Assembly: GCA_027297485.1 (NCBI GenBank)
Contig: JAPUHZ010000449.1
Location: 1 to 8,093 of the forward strand
Direction of reading: 5' to 3'
Origin: Deltaproteobacteria bacterium
GTDB lineage: Bacteria; Desulfobacterota_B; Binatia; UBA9968
Length of the DNA stretch: 8,093 nucleotides
A program made the position numbers and the translations under genes. This document shows positions 5,372-8,093 of this stretch, one piece after another. The notes under the pieces are model-generated. The model was not told where the DNA came from and did not search any database. It worked only from the letters and a program-made list of their open reading frames with translations. Within the stretch, counting starts at the first letter, position 1, and the number at the start of each line of letters is the position of its first letter.

Positions 5372-7144
5372 ATGAAAAAGCGCTGGGTCCTGCGGGAGGC
5401 CGATGAAAGAGTTGTCGCTTCTCTTTCCCAGGCGCTAAAACTTCCGCCCCTTTTAGCGAGGATTCTCGTGCATCGTGGGCTTACAGAGACCGACGTTGCC
5501 AAGAGATTTCTCTCGTCCAGCTTGCGCTCTGATCTCCCTGCCCCTCTTCTAATGGCCGATATGGAACGAGCTGTGGACCGGCTGGTCCACGCCCTAGAGA
5601 GTAAGGAACTCATCTGTATCTGGGGAGATTACGACGTTGATGGAACTACAGGGACTGCAGCCCTGGTTTCGTTTCTTAAAGAGGTGGGTGGTGAACCCAT
5701 CTATTATATCCCTCATAGGATCGGAGAGGGATACGGGTTGAACCCAGACGGATTGAAGCAGTTGAGCTCCCGGGGAGTTCAATTACTTGTCACCGTCGAT
5801 TGCGGCATTTCAAACTATAAGGAGGTAGAACTCGCCCAGGATCTAGGGCTCGATACGGTGATCGTGGATCACCACGAGCCGCCGCACGATCTCCCTCCAG
5901 CCGTAGCCATCCTAAACCCTCACCGGCCTGATTGTCCTTTTCCCGACAAGGGACTTTCGGGTGCCGGACTAGCCTTTTATCTGATCATTGGACTTCGGGC
6001 AAAGCTCCGCGAGGTTGGCTGGTTTACCCATTTGGTGACGCCTGACATCCGCCGCTACTTGGATATCGTCACCCTTGGCACGATTGCAGACATGGTTCCC
6101 CTAAAGGGAGTCAACCGGATTCTAACTCGACGTGGACTCACAGAGCTCGGCAGCTCCACACGCCCCGGAGTCCTTGCGCTAAAACAGGTATCGGGCATCC
6201 CTCCAGGGGAGGTGCGTGCCGGACAGGTAGCGTTTAAACTCGGCCCTAGAATCAATGCTGCGGGCAGGATGGATGCTGGGCTAAAGGTGGTCGAGATGCT
6301 GACCACGGATTCCAGTGAGGTGGCGCTTCGGATCGCCCAAGAGCTGGATGAGGACAACCGTGAGAGGCGAGCTATGGAGTCCCGGGTCCTGGAAGAGGCT
6401 CTGTCGCAAGTGGATGCCGATACGGCCTTCCGGGATCGCTACTCCATTGTTTTAGGTCGAGAGGGGTGGCACCCGGGGGTTTTAGGGATTGTGGCCTCAC
6501 GGATTGTGGAGAGGTTTCATCGGCCTACTGTTGTGATCGGTTTCCATCAAGGGGAGGGAAAGGGTTCGGCCCGCAGCATCCGCGGCTTTCATATGGTAGA
6601 GGGACTGCGCGGTTGCGCGGACTTCCTGGAGAAGTTCGGCGGTCACGAATATGCTGGGGGATTAAGTATCAAACAAGAGAAGTTATCGTTTTTTATAGAC
6701 CGTTTTGAGGAAATAGCCAGGGGTTGTTTGGCCCCGGAGGATCTCATTCCAGTTTTGGAAGTGGATGCCCAATTAGATTTTTCCGAGATTGGACTCCCGT
6801 TGACTCGACAGCTCGATCCCCTTCAACCTTTTGGAATCGGCAATCCTGAGCCACTTTTTTTGACAAGGGGGGCCGAAGTCTCTGAGCGACGGTTTTTTAA
6901 TGGTGGCTCCCGCTTCAGACTCCGTCAAGGAACTCAAACACTGGTCGCCGTGGCTTTTGGTCCACAGTTTGGAGTTCCAACTAATGAGTCTGGAGGGATT
7001 TCCTCGGAACCTGAAACTCTAAACTCGATACTGAACCCAGGGTCCAAGGTCGACGTTGTGTATCGGCTGAGCGAGAACGAATGGAATGGAACCACATCAC
7101 TGGAGCTCCGGATAGTTGACGCCCGACCTTCTGCTGAATCCTAG
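5372..7144 (+). CDS. recJ: Single-stranded-DNA-specific 5'-3' exonuclease RecJ
   Basis: RecJ degrades single-stranded DNA from the 5' end in the cytoplasm during recombinational repair (RecFOR pathway), mismatch repair and base-excision repair, using divalent metal ions. The product has 590 residues, within the usual range of about 560-590. The DHH phosphoesterase motifs appear in order: GDYDVDGTTGTAAL (85-98), VDCGIS (142-147), the DHH triad at 166-168 in IVDHHEP, and DIVTLGTIADMVPL (231-244) with its conserved aspartates. These are followed by LGPRINAAGRMDAG (290-303), GREGWHPGVLGIVASRIVER (362-381), GKGSARSI (396-403) and the DHHA1 signature FGGHEYAGG (422-430). A C-terminal OB-fold-like region (about 455-585) includes LQPFGIGNPEP. 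All metal ligands I can place are present. The ATG is the only good start consistent with the family N-terminus, but it lacks a Shine-Dalgarno sequence, so it may depend on read-through from secF or be weakly translated. The call is firm. Confidence -1.
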   Translation: MKKRWVLREADERVVASLSQALKLPPLLARILVHRGLTETDVAKRFLSSSLRSDLPAPLLMADMERAVDRLVHALESKELICIWGDYDVDGTTGTAALVSFLKEVGGEPIYYIPHRIGEGYGLNPDGLKQLSSRGVQLLVTVDCGISNYKEVELAQDLGLDTVIVDHHEPPHDLPPAVAILNPHRPDCPFPDKGLSGAGLAFYLIIGLRAKLREVGWFTHLVTPDIRRYLDIVTLGTIADMVPLKGVNRILTRRGLTELGSSTRPGVLALKQVSGIPPGEVRAGQVAFKLGPRINAAGRMDAGLKVVEMLTTDSSEVALRIAQELDEDNRERRAMESRVLEEALSQVDADTAFRDRYSIVLGREGWHPGVLGIVASRIVERFHRPTVVIGFHQGEGKGSARSIRGFHMVEGLRGCADFLEKFGGHEYAGGLSIKQEKLSFFIDRFEEIARGCLAPEDLIPVLEVDAQLDFSEIGLPLTRQLDPLQPFGIGNPEPLFLTRGAEVSERRFFNGGSRFRLRQGTQTLVAVAFGPQFGVPTNESGGISSEPETLNSILNPGSKVDVVYRLSENEWNGTTSLELRIVDARPSAES

Positions 7145-7302
7145 AGTTGTAAACGAATAACCTCGCCCTAGTAGTAAGTGCAGGGACGATTGTAGCCCGG
7201 CACCGTCTCTTTCCCCGCCAGGAGTCTCAACTAGCCACACTGCTGTTAAGTCTTCAAGGATACCCAAATCACCCGCCTAAATTACGACATGAGAATTTCG
7301 GG

Positions 7303-7328
7303 TAGCCGCTTTTCCTCTGAAGTGGCTA
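7303..7328. repeat. Stem-loop downstream of recJ
   Basis: TAGCCGCTT (7303-7311) pairs with AAGTGGCTA (7320-7328) over nine positions with one G-T pair, around an eight-base loop. Neither strand has a T-run following the stem, so it is not a standard intrinsic terminator. It may belong to the insertion-sequence tail or to an unassigned RNA. Confidence -1.
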
Positions 7329-7354
7329 TTGGGTCTGGTAAAGCATCGGTTTAA

Positions 7355-7411
7355 GACCGTTTATTGCGCGAGAAACACTTCGCACTGATTTTTATCGCTT
7401 TTTAAACGGTC
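7355..7411. repeat. 9-bp inverted repeat with an internal hairpin and a competing stem
   Basis: GACCGTTTA (7355-7363) is an exact inverted match to TAAACGGTC (7403-7411) across 39 bases. Inside lies a smaller imperfect stem, TGCG-C-GAG (7365-7372) with CTT-CGCA (7378-7384). The left arm also overlaps a local hairpin, CGGT (7347-7350) with ACCG (7356-7359), which would compete with the long-range pairing. It lies about 50 bp beyond the transposase stop codon and may be part of the end structure of that element. Confidence -1.
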
Positions 7412-7459
7412 CTCCCCCTTCTCGCTTGAAAGCTCCCAACGCGTTTGTTTTGCTACCAC

Positions 7460-8093
7460 CTAACCCGAGGGAACTGCCTCAAGTTCTGCTATGGTCTTTC
7501 GAGCCTCGATGAGAAGTCGATAGGCCGAACACTGCTTGCCCAACCGAACCACCAAACCCCGGGCATGGCTCAGGATACGCCCGGGCAAGCCGATTACTCC
7601 AAACCGGACGGCTTTCATCCGCTTGCCAACCCACCCTTGTCCTAAAACTAAGCTTTTCATTATTACATTTAGGTTCAAAGACAGCACCATGATCCACCAC
7701 CAGGCCGCATTCTCTCCAAAGTCGCCCGATGGCAGCTTCCCTCCCGCCAGATCCTCCTTCATCACCTTGCGCACCTCTTCACTTTTTTCACAGCGCTCCT
7801 GCTGCCAAACAATCAACCGGGCCCCCTCCCAATCCATGTTGGTCACCATCCCAAAGATCTTGTATCTGTGCCAATTCAGCTCAAGCGTCTGAAAAGGCAG
7901 CTTCGCCTGCTCTCCCGTCCCCGGCAGATCTAATTGACGTAATGGCTCCCGCGTGGCCAGATACCGATACTCCAGACCATGCTTACTGTGGCTGATCTTG
8001 TTGGGAACAAAACACACCTCCGCCCACTCCCGCCCCGTCTCGACTCGCTCCCCGGTCTGTTCCCGGTAAATCGGCTGTCACTCGGACTCCCTC
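7460..8093 (-). pseudogene. IS1380-family transposase, C-terminal part with an in-frame stop
   Basis: The frame runs leftward from the window edge to a TAG at 7460-7462. Recognisable IS1380-type blocks are GREWAEVCFVPNKISHSKHG, EYRYLATREPLRQL, LPFQTLELNWHRYKIFGMVT with NMDWEGARL, RCEKSEEVRKVMKEDLAGGK, the characteristic FGENAAWWWIM, and the tail GWVGKRMKAVRFGVIGLPGR followed by HARGLVVRL. The SEEV-MKEDLAGG region carries a Glu-(6)-Lys spacing like the YREK motif of this DDE superfamily and probably holds the catalytic Glu; the aspartates lie upstream, outside the window. A TGA at 8078-8080 interrupts the frame; its surroundings (SE-stop-QPIYRE) suggest a mutated Trp codon. The 205 codons after it are intact, so decay looks recent. 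A GTG at 8017 could start a short fragment but would lack the DDE core. It lies tail-to-tail with recJ. Whether the upstream half is intact cannot be seen. Confidence -1.

Larger units (their letters stand above)
7145..7459. other. Non-coding stretch between recJ and the transposase remnant
   Basis: No coding frame, tRNA or known RNA could be supported in these 315 bp. Three dyads are visible: a 7-bp stem with one G-T pair, AGGGACG (7182-7188) with CGTCTCT (7204-7210), followed by only two T and so a weak terminator candidate for the cluster; a hairpin at 7303-7328; and a wider inverted repeat at 7355-7411. The part nearest the transposase may be the insertion sequence's own 3' non-coding tail. 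A possible outer edge is near 7285-7302 (on the - strand CCCGAAATTCTCATGTCG), which reminds me of IS1380-type ends, but I cannot verify this because the opposite end lies outside the window. Confidence -1.

Noticed and set aside
7341..7411. tRNA gene suggested by the CGGTTTAAGACCG hairpin
   Set aside because: No acceptor stem, anticodon arm or GGTTCRA T-loop consensus can be assembled around it.
7479..7995. Overlapping open frames on both strands within the transposase remnant (for example 7536-7892 and 7729-7995 on +)
   Set aside because: They have low-complexity Pro/Ser-rich translations typical of shadows of a GC-rich gene, and the - strand frame has unambiguous transposase motifs.
1..8093. 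CRISPR array, toxin-antitoxin pair, phage or defence genes
   Set aside because: There are no regularly spaced repeats and no small gene pair or defence domain; all clear coding space is accounted for by housekeeping genes and the transposase.

Overview
The window is mostly a compact run of conserved housekeeping genes on the + strand, followed by a non-coding stretch and the C-terminal part of a damaged IS1380-family transposase on the - strand. The organism looks like a Gram-negative-type bacterium of moderate GC content. The order queA-tgt-yajC-secD-secF-recJ resembles that of Desulfobacterota (former Deltaproteobacteria) and neighbouring phyla such as Methylomirabilota (NC10) or Nitrospirota. 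That placement is an inference from gene order and protein style only.

Layout. Positions 3-146 hold the last 47 codons of a slipin (stomatin-like SPFH/Band 7 protein) entering from the left edge. A 131-bp spacer (147-277) carries a short tandem heptamer. Then come queA (278-1315) and tgt (1380-2471), which act in queuosine tRNA modification. Next are yajC (2480-2815), secD (2820-4421) and secF (4432-5331), which encode the accessory membrane complex of the Sec translocon. recJ (5372-7144) encodes a 5'-3' single-strand DNA exonuclease. All six genes share one strand with gaps of 64, 8, 4, 10 and 40 bp, so they probably form one transcription unit. Strong Shine-Dalgarno sequences precede yajC and secD, while tgt and recJ lack one.

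From 7145 to 7459 I see no gene, only several imperfect dyads. From 7460 to the right edge, on the - strand, lies an IS1380-family transposase whose frame is interrupted by a TGA at 8078-8080, where the context suggests a former tryptophan codon. Part of the preceding non-coding stretch may be the tail of this insertion sequence, but no terminal repeat can be proved because the other end lies outside the window.

Working together: QueA acts on the tRNA product of Tgt, and YajC, SecD and SecF form one membrane complex. The linkage of these two pathways with recJ is conserved synteny rather than a novel system. I found no undescribed system. The points most worth a second look are the inverted repeat filling the queA-tgt junction, related small repeats at the other loose junctions, the unassigned structured DNA after recJ, and the nonsense codon in the transposase.
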